Assembly (NCBI GenBank): GCA_947462335.1
Contig: OX381714.1
Coordinates: 22,788,618-22,852,617 of the forward strand
Direction: 5' to 3'
DNA from: Harmothoe impar
Lineage: Eukaryota > Annelida > Polychaeta > Phyllodocida > Polynoidae
DNA: 64,000 bases
Shown piece after piece: positions 19,149 through 28,194 of the stretch. The notes below the pieces were generated by a model. It had not been told where the DNA came from. It did not search any database and saw nothing but the letters and a program-made list of their open reading frames with translations. Positions within the stretch are counted from its first letter, which is position 1. Every line of letters begins with the position of its first letter. A program made the translations under genes and the position numbers.

Positions 19149-21469
19149 TTCTTGTCAAAAAGCCTAGATAAATAATCTGCTACTGTATTTTCCTTGGTTG
19201 AGATTCTCCTAGAGACTATGTGAAAATTATAAAAACAGCTTCTCCAAAACAATTCACGAATCCACCACATCGCCCTGACACTAGTGGACCTACCCGTGGA
19301 CAACATGGCCTGGACCTGGGTGTTGTCGGTCCAGACCACCACCTTCCTATCTCTCCACAACTCCCCCCATCTATCTATGGAGGCCAAAACTGGCCACAAT
19401 TCTAGAATATTTATGTCAGCATCCGGAACTATCTCTGTGGGGCGTGCCGAGAAATGATGATCTAAGAACTCCTTGGCTTCTTCTTGGCGCTTAATATCTA
19501 AGGAACCCGCCAACCAGTCCCCATCCCACCTTGAACCAAACCCAGTTTTTGACGAGTCTGTTTGGATATTGACCGCCCCCATGTCATAATATCTAATCAT
19601 CTTGGCCTTACCATTAAAGACTGTTATAAAACTGTCCCACCACCTAAGATCATCCTCCAGCCATTCCGGTAGATGTACTACAGTCTTGGAGGTTGGCACA
19701 TATTTTAACAAGTTGATGATTCTTCTGGAGAATGTGCGACCCCCCCTCACCACTTGACTGGCGTGAGCCAAATGGCCACCCAAAACCTCTAGATCCTTCC
19801 TACTACACAGCTTCTTCCCCAAGAATTCAGAAATTAAAGCAGCTGTCTTATCCAACTTGTCTTGAGGTAACCGGATCTCCATATTCAAACTATCAAGTTC
19901 CAGCCCTATATATCTACAAACTTGAGTAGGGCTGATTACCTTCTTCCACGCTATGTGGAACCCCAGACTTCTGAGCAGTTCTACCAGCACTGCCTGCTTG
20001 TCCCGACACTCTTCAAAAGTGTTACCAATAACAAGAAAATCATCTAAGTAACCATACACATTGTTTATACCTCTCCTACCCATACATCTTACCACAAACT
20101 CAGTAATCTGGGTAAAAATGAAAGGGGCGCACTTCAATCCAAAACTCAGACTACAATCCATGAAATACTCCTCCTCCCCATTCACATTCCAGATGAAACC
20201 CTGTTTGGACCTATCCTGCACTCGTACCGGTACGGCCCTATAAGCCGAGCTTATATCTATCACAGAAAAAAAACAATTCGGAGTAACATCTTCCAATATG
20301 TGATCCATCCTTACAAATGAAAACTTCTCGCAAGTCGTTTCCATGTAATCATTTATACTTTTCCCCTCTGGCCCCGACTCTCCTCTACTACAATCAGTGA
20401 TGGGGCGTATGGACCCGTCAGGCTTATAAATAGCCCCCAGTGAATGCACACACTGAGGTACTTCTTCTGATCTACAAACTTTACCATCTAACAATTCCTG
20501 TGTGACAATCCTATCCATTTTTTCCTTGGCGTCACCTTTCAAAATAGAATCATAATTAGACCGAGTGTAAGATCCTTCGTATGAATCATCCACAATTTTG
20601 AACCCTTCCCGCACACCATTTAGCAAGTATTTAGCATTAACATCCACACCCCCGGGATGATTGAAACACTCGTCAAAGAAAATACACGGATTTAATTGGG
20701 TGGGGGCTGACCCCAAGATGTGATATTTCTTGCAGAACAGACCACAAGGTCTGTTTACTTTTTCGCCACCGACCGTAACCGAATCCACCACAACAGGCTG
20801 AGACGTTTGCGCCCCAACACCCACAGTATTGCTTCCTGCCGGCCAAATAACACCATCTTGTGGATTATCATCCACCACATCAACCAATTCTATCGGCCTA
20901 CCATCAAAACAAGAATCATAATTGTGTAACTCACATGTATTTTGATGAAAACTGCTTGCGAAACTACGAGACACCAACCCATCGCCATGCACGCCGCCAT
21001 CTTGTATAGTGACGTCACCACCGGTCTCGCGCCACCTCTCGTCTGGATTTGTACGAGAAGCCGCGAGATCCAAGATGGCGGTCTTCGGAACCAAGTTCTC
21101 GGAATCAACTATTTCATAATGATTTTTCCCTAATTCCGCGGAATTACACGTGACAAAACCCGGGTTTGGCTTCTCATCGTGTACAGAACCATAAGAAATT
21201 GAACAAGAGCGTGTTTCCACACCGCTCACGACCTCTGCGCAGGAATTCTGGCGTCCACACTCCCGATGGGAGCCGCCGCGACCAACAACAACACACCCGG
21301 CCCCGCCCCCTTCCGTCAGAAGGGGCGGTTCACACACCGAAACTGATAGTTTTATATCAAGACATTCACTTGTCTTATCCAATTTACCTTGGAAACCACT
21401 TGTTACTTTACCTTTATTCATACCTACACCTGACTGTCCCTGATTCATACTGACCCCACAAGCTCTCAA
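19085..21469 (-). CDS. Reverse transcriptase-RNase H polyprotein of Ngaro-like element 2
   Basis: An uninterrupted 794-codon frame. The first ~270 residues are Cys/Gly-rich and unassigned. The RT runs from about residue 290 (QCVHSLGAIYKPDGSIRPIT, SVIDISSAYR, SLSFGLKCAPFIFTQ) to the catalytic YGYLDDFLV, followed by the thumb (YIGLELDSLNMEIRLP). RNase H follows (IQTDSSKTGFGSRW, ILELWPV, VVWTDNTQVQAML, DYLSRL). Motif order and the YLDD box are those of DIRS-like RTs. It probably makes cDNA in a cytoplasmic or nuclear particle with the upstream gag. It overlaps the YR frame at its 3' end. Confidence 0.88.
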   Translation of the reverse strand: MRACGVSMNQGQSGVGMNKGKVTSGFQGKLDKTSECLDIKLSVSVCEPPLLTEGGGAGCVVVGRGGSHRECGRQNSCAEVVSGVETRSCSISYGSVHDEKPNPGFVTCNSAELGKNHYEIVDSENLVPKTAILDLAASRTNPDERWRETGGDVTIQDGGVHGDGLVSRSFASSFHQNTCELHNYDSCFDGRPIELVDVVDDNPQDGVIWPAGSNTVGVGAQTSQPVVVDSVTVGGEKVNRPCGLFCKKYHILGSAPTQLNPCIFFDECFNHPGGVDVNAKYLLNGVREGFKIVDDSYEGSYTRSNYDSILKGDAKEKMDRIVTQELLDGKVCRSEEVPQCVHSLGAIYKPDGSIRPITDCSRGESGPEGKSINDYMETTCEKFSFVRMDHILEDVTPNCFFSVIDISSAYRAVPVRVQDRSKQGFIWNVNGEEEYFMDCSLSFGLKCAPFIFTQITEFVVRCMGRRGINNVYGYLDDFLVIGNTFEECRDKQAVLVELLRSLGFHIAWKKVISPTQVCRYIGLELDSLNMEIRLPQDKLDKTAALISEFLGKKLCSRKDLEVLGGHLAHASQVVRGGRTFSRRIINLLKYVPTSKTVVHLPEWLEDDLRWWDSFITVFNGKAKMIRYYDMGAVNIQTDSSKTGFGSRWDGDWLAGSLDIKRQEEAKEFLDHHFSARPTEIVPDADINILELWPVLASIDRWGELWRDRKVVVWTDNTQVQAMLSTGRSTSVRAMWWIRELFWRSCFYNFHIVSRRISTKENTVADYLSRLFDKKCKGSLPVSFSDWLCCFQVSP

Positions 21470-21502
21470 TCCCTCACTGATAGAACTAAGAGCTGCCTCA
21501 TC

Positions 21503-23027
21503 CTAGTCTTTAGTAGGCATTGTACACTTTACCACACAATGGTCTGCAGAGCCACATCCCTTGCAAACGTGAGGGAACCTACAGTTGACAAACCTACAAC
21601 CAAAGGAGCTATTGAACTGGTTGCAAGTTATCCTGCCACTCCCCATACCCCCGGTATGACCCTGTGGTGGGAACCCCTGGTTGTCACCTCCCTGGTTACC
21701 ATAGTAACCCCTGTTACCATTGTAGCCACCACCATAACCTCCCCTGTTGTAACCACCCCTGGCCCTACCTCTACCACGGCCCTGGTGATTTTGGCCCCAA
21801 TTACCTCCCTGGTTTGAGGCCCCGTCACCCTCACCTAGCCCCATCCCATTCTTGGACAAGCCCTCTGGACCTACATATCTCATCCATAATTCATGGTCAC
21901 CATAGCAGAAAGACTTGATCCCATGTAGCTCAGCTCTGTCCCTCATGGCCATATCATATCTTACCAAACAACCATGGTCATAAACCTTGACCTTGTCCAA
22001 TAGGAATTTTATGTTTACCGTACAAGTGGGTATTTACCCCCAAAGCCCCAATAGCACTTTCCAATCCCAAACTGGCGGAAATAACATCATGGATTGAAGG
22101 TTTTTTCAAGTTGTCAAAGGTCATATGAGGCTCAAGGTCAAAAACTGTGTACCTACGCTTGTTTGCCTTTTCAGAGACGATGAAGGTGGGTTGTTGCTGC
22201 TGGTGCTGTTGACCTCCCGCCTGTCCGTGCTGGAGTAGTCCCTGTAGCTGTGACAACACCTGGTTGTGTTGTTGTTGCTGTGATGTGCCTGGTAGTTGAT
22301 GCGGTTGCTGCTGCGGTTGTAGTAAATGTTGAAACGCCGACTGCTGGGTCGGTTGGAGGAAAGAGGAGGGTGCAAACTGTGTTGACTGGGTTGGGATGCC
22401 ATACTGTAGGTGGGAAGGGGTGATGCCACCCTTCCCTCCCAACCTGCCACCCAGGAGCGCAGACTGCGTCCCCGAGCCACCCCCCAGTTTGCTGCCCAAA
22501 ATGTTACCCAACAATCCATACACATCGAGCCCTCCTTCTGTGGCCGGCTCACCCGCTCCTTCTTCACTAGGATCCTTTATATCACTCTGGGTCGAAATGT
22601 CTTTGTCTTTGTCTGTGTCACCGGTTGGGAGGGGGGCACCGGCACCACCCCCCGCACCTGCTTCCCCAACCGCCGCCATGACACCTTGCCCTAGGTTCAT
22701 GCCTGTCAAGCCTTGGACCAACCCGGTAATCATGGACATCTGGTGCTCCATGGTTTTACGAGACTCTCTACACTCCAAGAGAAACTCCTTTAGTAAACCA
22801 GACTCCGTCTCTGGTGTTTTGGACTCTTCTGTCCCACCGTTACCCGCTAGATATTTATCAGCGTCCTCCTTGATCATCTCGGCATCAATGTAAAGTTTCC
22901 ATTCCGAGTCATTACCGGTAGCCAGTCCACATGCTTTCTTTGCTAGCTCCACGTAGATGCACTTCTTCCCTCCTTTAGGCTGATGTGCCTCCAGGCATTC
23001 ACCACATTGCTGAAGTTTCCTGGTCAT
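21503..23027 (-). CDS. Gag-like protein of Ngaro-like element 2, one frameshift
   Basis: The first frame, 23027-21978 (349 codons), starts MTRKLQQCGECLEAHQPKGG, a Cys-rich head. Then come acidic and coiled-coil-like stretches, a Gly-rich segment and a Gln-rich segment, and a DLEPHMTFDNLKKPSIHDVI core. A second frame, 22000-21503, continues with VYDHGCLVRYDMAMRDRAE, a Gly/Arg (RGRGRARGG) region and Cys-rich zinc-finger-like motifs (CNQF...GCRFVNCRFPHVCKGCG...C). The two overlap by 23 bases near 21990, so either a frameshift mutation or a programmed shift links them. The gag at 30.7-31.9 kb has the same order. The role is RNA binding and particle assembly (inferred). Confidence 0.7.
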
Positions 23028-23046
23028 TTTAACCTATCACCATTTC

Positions 23047-23266
23047 AATTTGACTTCCGTGCCACACCGGTCACTGTCTGAGTTCTTTGTGCCTGACCAC
23101 TGTTGTTGTGGTTGCTTAGCACCAGGTACCAACCAATGCCTCCAGGTGGGGTGGTTGAGCTTGAGTCCAAGGCTCCCACCAGTTCACCCCAATGACACCA
23201 GGGGGGGATACTGTCACGTCCAGTTGGTTTTATAGCCGCATAAAGCTGCTCACTTTATGCCCACAA
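23047..23266 (-). repeat. A1 terminal repeat of Ngaro-like element 2
   Basis: The 5' end of the element, matching A2 at 17786-17997. The promoter is presumably here. The last 10 bases contain an ATG (23257) that opens an unrelated + strand frame. Confidence 0.85.
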
Positions 23267-23766
23267 AAAACAACTCCCACAATTTGGTAAGATCTACTAC
23301 TTGTATCCCTAAGCAAAGCTCCTTATTTAAATATTTCACTCCCTCGAGGGGCCCATCACCGATCAATGAAACTCAAACTAATTTGACCGAAACCACGATC
23401 GAGTTGCCACGCCCCCCTCCCGATACCGAGGGATCCGAAACCTCACCACAACTTAGTCCTATGACCAACTCTCAAGCCATCTTTGGCCCCCCACCACCTT
23501 TAGACCGAATGCTAAATATGGTCCCTCTCCCCCAAAGACAAACCCATCAATACCACACTCGATCGATGGGGCCGGTCAAATCACATGAGTTTTTGATCAG
23601 TTCTGACGCCGATCAACAAAACTTTTTCCATGCCGAAATCACGCCAGACCAAAACGACTGGTATTCGGAAGATTTAGAGTTTCCTCCGTTACCAAAGCGT
23701 AAACTAAGCAATATAAGGTCTAACCTGGCTTTCAGCGACACGATAACGCATGAATTCCCTCCATAA
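23257..23766 (+). CDS. Unrecognised Pro/Thr/Ser-rich ORF
   Basis: 169 codons from an ATG lying in the end of the A1 repeat, so the annotated start may not be the original one. Composition is Pro-, Thr- and Asp-rich with a basic PLPKRK stretch near the end. No domain is recognised. It lies upstream of, and on the same strand as, the Penelope-like ORFs. It may be the 5' part of that element, truncated by the Ngaro-like insertion boundary. Confidence 0.35.
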   Translation: MPTKNNSHNLVRSTTCIPKQSSLFKYFTPSRGPSPINETQTNLTETTIELPRPPPDTEGSETSPQLSPMTNSQAIFGPPPPLDRMLNMVPLPQRQTHQYHTRSMGPVKSHEFLISSDADQQNFFHAEITPDQNDWYSEDLEFPPLPKRKLSNIRSNLAFSDTITHEFPP

Positions 23767-23814
23767 ATATCCATTTTAAGCCAAAATACGACAAACAATG
23801 GCGAAACGCCTTGC

Positions 23815-24214
23815 TCGACTCGCGAACTCTCGCGCCCTCTCGCGGGTAGACGAGAGGATACGAGAAATGCGCCTATGACGTCATGGAATTCCCTCTCGCG
23901 GGAACGGGGGAACCCCTCTACGCCGACAATGCCCTACTCGCATGTTGAAAATGACCGAAATATCCCAAATAAAGACGATTCAAGCAACCAAACGCCTCAA
24001 AATCAATCTATTTCGAGCCCTACTCCTGATTCTGCCCCTATCAGCATCGATTTAACCCCCGAAAACGCTGAAAACAACAACTTTTCGGTTGCCCGAAGAG
24101 GCTCGATTCAAAGTATTGCCGAACTCTCGCGCCCTCTCGCGGGCACACGAGAAAACGCGAGACTTCACACTATGACGTCACAGGATTCCCCCCACCCGAG
24201 CGGGGGAACCCCTC
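23815..24214 (+). repeat. Direct repeats about 297 bp apart containing CTCTCGCG and TGACGTCA
   Basis: CGAACTCTCGCGCCCTCTCG at 23822 recurs at about 24119. CTATGACGTCA(T/C) at 23873 recurs at about 24170, followed by GGATTCCC / GGAATTCCC and CGGGGGAACCCCTC in both. The second copy lies inside the first Penelope-element ORF; the first spans its start codon. They may be terminal (pseudo-LTR-like) or promoter repeats of the element. Confidence 0.6.
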
Positions 24215-25875
24215 CTCGCACTCGCCAAGGCTCCAGACCATCACAAAATGTCGTTTCTAGCCTTGATAAAAGCGATCCGATCAATATAAATGTACCCCAG
24301 GTACACAATATCACCTCTTACATGATCCCAAAGACCCCATTGACTGTCACCCCCGCCGCATCCGGCACTGACACACCCACCACCATCCGAGCCACTCCCT
24401 CGATTGTGATCTCCCACTTCCATTCACCATCCAGACCCAATAGAGTACCCTTAAAAATCTCTTTCAATATGGATGACGATTACAATTTAACTGCACCTCG
24501 CTCTGTTCTATTTCAGGGAAATGCACCAAGGACAAGCTCTTTTGTCCCGATGGAGGTGGACAACAACTTGACCCCTAGCGGCATTAATCCACTAGACACT
24601 ACCTTTGTCCCCACAGCCAGCACTTCCACCCAGGCTATGGGCACAGCTGTCTCCACACTCGGCCCAGTTTTTATCCCCACTGCCAGCACCTCTACTGCCA
24701 CTGCTGGGATGGGCATAACGACTCCATCAACCAACCAGGCTGCCATCACCACAGGCTTCGCCCAGATGACCGCAGAAGCGCAAGTAGCCTTCCTACAGAA
24801 CACCATCCGTCAGATGCTTGGTTCAACCAACACAAATTCCAGCCCCCTGACCACACCAACCCCTAACCCAGTTATCCCTAGCCAAGTGGTCGCACCCCAT
24901 CTTACGCCTATCAATATAGAAAATGCCAGCGGCAAACAGGCATATTTCGCCCGACTCCTACCTGAGGCGGCTGATACCTGGCGACTCTATTGGGGGTGTT
25001 ATGAAAATTGCGCACACTCCAGATTACGAGCCGATTTCTTTAGGCATCTGGCCCACGTTAACCGATTCCCCGCTTGGACCACTGGTGTACTACCACCCGG
25101 CGGCCTAATCACAACAACAGAATCGGCCCTAGCACTCGTAGGCATGCGACGCACACAAGCCATATCAACCCTCAATACTATGGTGTCCATTTTGGACAAT
25201 AAGGCTGATGGCCTACGCGTCAACATGGAGGCGTTCTATGCCGCGATGCAGGCGCATTACGAGCGCCAGAATGCAAAACCCGGTAGTCCAGATTATTATG
25301 AATTTCTCCCCGCGTGCACTCTCGCCACTCAGGTTGTAGAAAGAGCAACCGCTGAGTTGAACAAGAAACTTAACGATGAAGCAACGCAACTCAAAGACAG
25401 ACCACAAGATGCCCTGTGGTCTGGCATCCCGGCTGAACTACGCCCGGGATACAACCCTCATGCCATCGCTGGAGCAAACAACATCCTCCGAACAAGGGAC
25501 CCTCGCTCTCTTTCACAGGTCAGCCCTCTAGTTTCACCCATGGCGACTGGCACCATCCCCCAATCAGCTCTCACCCTGGAGCAAATTTTAGCTGCGGAGA
25601 ACAGGGCCCGGTTAGAAGCCGAAGCCCCCCGTAGCATGAACCAGGTTTTTTCCACCCAGTGGAACCGCGGCAACAACCAGAGAGCTCCCCGCCCTCGAAA
25701 TACTCGAGGCGGGACAACGGGAAGCCCCAACAACCAGCGACAATCAGCCACAAACAATCCACGCTCCCAACCCGGGCGTCGCCGCAACCAGGGAACCCCG
25801 GAGAACAACCAGGGACGCCCTCGCCGACCAAGGGTGGACCTGGTGGACCTCCTCCGCCAGGCAGGCCACATTTAA
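23875..25875 (+). CDS. First ORF of Penelope-like element, gag-like
   Basis: 666 codons from ATG 23875. The N-terminal ~300 residues are Ser/Thr/Pro-rich and disordered-looking. A folded central region (about 350-540) has Trp-rich helices (DTWRLYWGCYENCAHSRL, FFRHLAHVNRFPAWTTGV, EAFYAAMQAHYERQ). The C-terminal ~80 residues are Arg/Asn/Gly/Gln-rich, as expected for RNA binding. No zinc knuckle is seen. The ORF overlaps the RT ORF by 217 bases in a different frame. I do not recognise a named domain; the nucleocapsid-like role is inferred from position and composition. It could instead belong to a separate element. Confidence 0.55.
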   Translation: MTSWNSLSRERGNPSTPTMPYSHVENDRNIPNKDDSSNQTPQNQSISSPTPDSAPISIDLTPENAENNNFSVARRGSIQSIAELSRPLAGTRENARLHTMTSQDSPHPSGGTPPRTRQGSRPSQNVVSSLDKSDPININVPQVHNITSYMIPKTPLTVTPAASGTDTPTTIRATPSIVISHFHSPSRPNRVPLKISFNMDDDYNLTAPRSVLFQGNAPRTSSFVPMEVDNNLTPSGINPLDTTFVPTASTSTQAMGTAVSTLGPVFIPTASTSTATAGMGITTPSTNQAAITTGFAQMTAEAQVAFLQNTIRQMLGSTNTNSSPLTTPTPNPVIPSQVVAPHLTPINIENASGKQAYFARLLPEAADTWRLYWGCYENCAHSRLRADFFRHLAHVNRFPAWTTGVLPPGGLITTTESALALVGMRRTQAISTLNTMVSILDNKADGLRVNMEAFYAAMQAHYERQNAKPGSPDYYEFLPACTLATQVVERATAELNKKLNDEATQLKDRPQDALWSGIPAELRPGYNPHAIAGANNILRTRDPRSLSQVSPLVSPMATGTIPQSALTLEQILAAENRARLEAEAPRSMNQVFSTQWNRGNNQRAPRPRNTRGGTTGSPNNQRQSATNNPRSQPGRRRNQGTPENNQGRPRRPRVDLVDLLRQAGHI

Positions 25876-28121
25876 CTCCCCCACGTCAGGCCACCAACAA
25901 TGCCTCGATAGATCCGAACTTACCACTACTGTTCAATGCTAATTTTGACAATCCCTTTGAAGATGAAACCTTTGTAGAATCATTTGAACTATACTGTATG
26001 GACTATCTGCCATTGCTGTACGACTATCAAAACTTAAATAGTAATGCTACGATCAACTCTGCAAACAATAAATCTCTAGACTGTCATTCCGGTGTTGTTA
26101 ATCTTTCAGATCATCAACTTTCAGAAGGGGAGTTTACCCTCTTACAGAAAGGTCTCACATTTGTAAGCACTCCAGCAGCACCAGACCCCGGTATCATCAT
26201 GGAAGACATTAACAAATTCCATCTTAGTGTTAAGAGACATATAGCACTAAGCAAATTTGACGATAAGGCCCCCCCTCCGGCAGACTTTGATAAGATCCAA
26301 GTCCGCTTCAAGGACCAAAAATTCAAATGTCCCTCCAAATGGAACCCTCCAGCTCCAGGTATAGTAGAACATATGGCCCTACTTAATCAAAGAGACATAG
26401 AAAAGAGTTACCCTAAAATAACGCCCCGCTCCAACCTAACTTGGTCCGAAAAACAAGCCAAAATAACTCTCTCGAAAAATCCTAACATAGTCATTAAAAA
26501 AGCAGACAAGGGTTCCGCAGTAGTACTCCAGAATAGATCGGACTACATCAAAGAAGGTCTCCGCCAACTAAATGACAGAGACTTCTATAGACTGCAAGAA
26601 GACAACCTCACCGAGATCCACAATGACACCATCACTAAAGAGGTAACTAGAATGTACTATCAAGGTGAGATACATCTACAAACAGCTGAGTATCTAGTCG
26701 CAGAAAAACCAAGGACACCTAACCTGTACCTTTTACCCAAAATCCACAAAAATGTCCTCCCCCCTCCAGGTAGGCCCATTGTTTCGGCAAATGAATGCCC
26801 AACAGAGAAAATCTCCCAATTCGTCGACTTTTTCTTACAACCAATTATCCCAAAACTACCATCCTTTCTAAAAGATTCGGGAGCCTTCATAAACACTCTA
26901 TTAGATCTTGACATCCCCGAGGGTGCCATTTTGGCCACCATGGATGTGACAAGTCTCTACACTAACATCCCTACACCTGAAGGCATCGCAGCTGTAGGTA
27001 AGGCCTTAGCCACAATGAGACACCCGAATCTGAACCCCACCAATCGTTCCCTATGCAAACTGTTAGAATTGGTCCTCACATGCAACAACTTTCAGTTCGA
27101 TGACAAGGATTTCCTCCAAATTAGCGGAACAGCAATGGGAACCAAATTGGCACCAGCTTATGCCAATATCTTTATGGGAGATTTTGAAAACAGGTTTGTA
27201 TATCCCTACCACACTCAGCCACTGGTATGGAAACGATACATTGATGATGTGTTCATCATTTGGACTCACGGCAAACCTGCATTAGACATCTTCCTACACC
27301 ACCTAAACACATGTCACAAAACAATAAAGTTCACAATGGAAGACTCTACCACTACGGTAAACTTCCTAGACATCACGGTCATCAAAAACACTGAAAACAA
27401 ATTAGAAACCACTCTCTATTGCAAACCCACAGACAGTCACAATTACCTGCTATACTCCTCAGAACACCCCAGACACGTAGTCAGAGCTATCCCATACTCT
27501 CAATTTATCAGAGTCAAACGGATCTGCACTAGAGAGTCGGAATTCCTCAGAAATTCCCTCATGCTCTGCACACATTTCCTACGCAGAAAATACCCCAGGA
27601 ATCTCCTCCTAGATTCTCTCACAAGGGCAAAACTCCAAACTCGGGCTGAACTAATCAAACCAAAAACAAAACTCCCAACTACCGGTAGACCAAAAGCCTT
27701 TTACTGCATCACTACCCACAACCCTCATAATCCCCCCATAAAACAAATTCTCACAGAGAACTGGGACCAGATGAAAAAGACCAAAACAACTCGAGAGTTT
27801 CACGAGCACAAACTGGTCTTTGGCAACAGGCGAAACAAAAGCCTGGGTGACGAGCTTGTGAGAGCCTCCACCAGCCAAAAAACCCCCGCCACCAAGGTCC
27901 CACACATTAGGAAGTACCCGTGTAACTCTCCACTGAACTGTAGATACTGCCCAAAAATTAACAAGAGCGGCTTCATTCAGTCGACCACTACCGGCAGAAA
28001 GTTCAGGACTTTGACCTCCGTCAACTGTCAAACCGCCAACATAATCTATGCCATAACTTGCAAATCCTGTGGCATACAATATGTTGGCCAGACCCTGGAA
28101 CGGATAATGGACCGATTCTAA
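25659..28121 (+). CDS. Penelope-like reverse transcriptase with broken GIY-YIG endonuclease
   Basis: 820 codons from an alternative start; no early ATG, so fusion to the upstream ORF by -1 frameshift or reinitiation is plausible. RT signatures: LYLLPKIHKN, GRPIVSANECPTEKISQF, ATMDVTSLYTNIP, GTAMGTKLAPAYANIFMG and the catalytic KRYIDDVFI (27231-27255), then VNFLDITV. After a linker with a Cys-rich CNSPLNCRYCPK motif comes the start of the endonuclease, NIIYAITC...GIQYVGQT. A TAA at 28119 cuts the nuclease; the same frame continues about 25 codons of nuclease-like sequence (GHHGDI...VGRHYNL) before LINE sequence begins. PLEs with GIY-YIG (Neptune/Poseidon type) prime cDNA at a nick. This copy lacks a full nuclease. 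Confidence 0.85.
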   Translation: MEPRQQPESSPPSKYSRRDNGKPQQPATISHKQSTLPTRASPQPGNPGEQPGTPSPTKGGPGGPPPPGRPHLTPPRQATNNASIDPNLPLLFNANFDNPFEDETFVESFELYCMDYLPLLYDYQNLNSNATINSANNKSLDCHSGVVNLSDHQLSEGEFTLLQKGLTFVSTPAAPDPGIIMEDINKFHLSVKRHIALSKFDDKAPPPADFDKIQVRFKDQKFKCPSKWNPPAPGIVEHMALLNQRDIEKSYPKITPRSNLTWSEKQAKITLSKNPNIVIKKADKGSAVVLQNRSDYIKEGLRQLNDRDFYRLQEDNLTEIHNDTITKEVTRMYYQGEIHLQTAEYLVAEKPRTPNLYLLPKIHKNVLPPPGRPIVSANECPTEKISQFVDFFLQPIIPKLPSFLKDSGAFINTLLDLDIPEGAILATMDVTSLYTNIPTPEGIAAVGKALATMRHPNLNPTNRSLCKLLELVLTCNNFQFDDKDFLQISGTAMGTKLAPAYANIFMGDFENRFVYPYHTQPLVWKRYIDDVFIIWTHGKPALDIFLHHLNTCHKTIKFTMEDSTTTVNFLDITVIKNTENKLETTLYCKPTDSHNYLLYSSEHPRHVVRAIPYSQFIRVKRICTRESEFLRNSLMLCTHFLRRKYPRNLLLDSLTRAKLQTRAELIKPKTKLPTTGRPKAFYCITTHNPHNPPIKQILTENWDQMKKTKTTREFHEHKLVFGNRRNKSLGDELVRASTSQKTPATKVPHIRKYPCNSPLNCRYCPKINKSGFIQSTTTGRKFRTLTSVNCQTANIIYAITCKSCGIQYVGQTLERIMDRF

Positions 28122-28194
28122 GGTCACCATGGGGACATAGACCACAACCGCGACAAACCGGTTGGGAGACATTACAACCTATGCCCCCCTCCTC

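Larger units (their letters stand above)
17673..23266 (-). mobile_element. Ngaro-like tyrosine-recombinase retrotransposon, nearly complete
   Basis: In the coding (minus) direction the order is A1 (23266-23047), gag, RT-RNase H, YR, B1 (18088-17997), A2 (17997-17786), B2 (17761-17673). A1 and A2 share a ~210-bp sequence beginning AATTTGACTTCCGTGCCACA and ending TTTATGCCCACA. B1 and B2 share ~89 bp (AATAAACCCTGCCTTACATT...). This split-direct-repeat plan, with no integrase and no visible methyltransferase, fits Ngaro-like better than DIRS1 (inverted repeats). High A and B copy identity and long frames point to recent activity. Confidence 0.85.

Noticed and set aside
21503..22900. Several + strand ORFs of 60-165 codons
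   Set aside because: Antisense shadows of the Gly- and Gln-rich gag; low complexity only.
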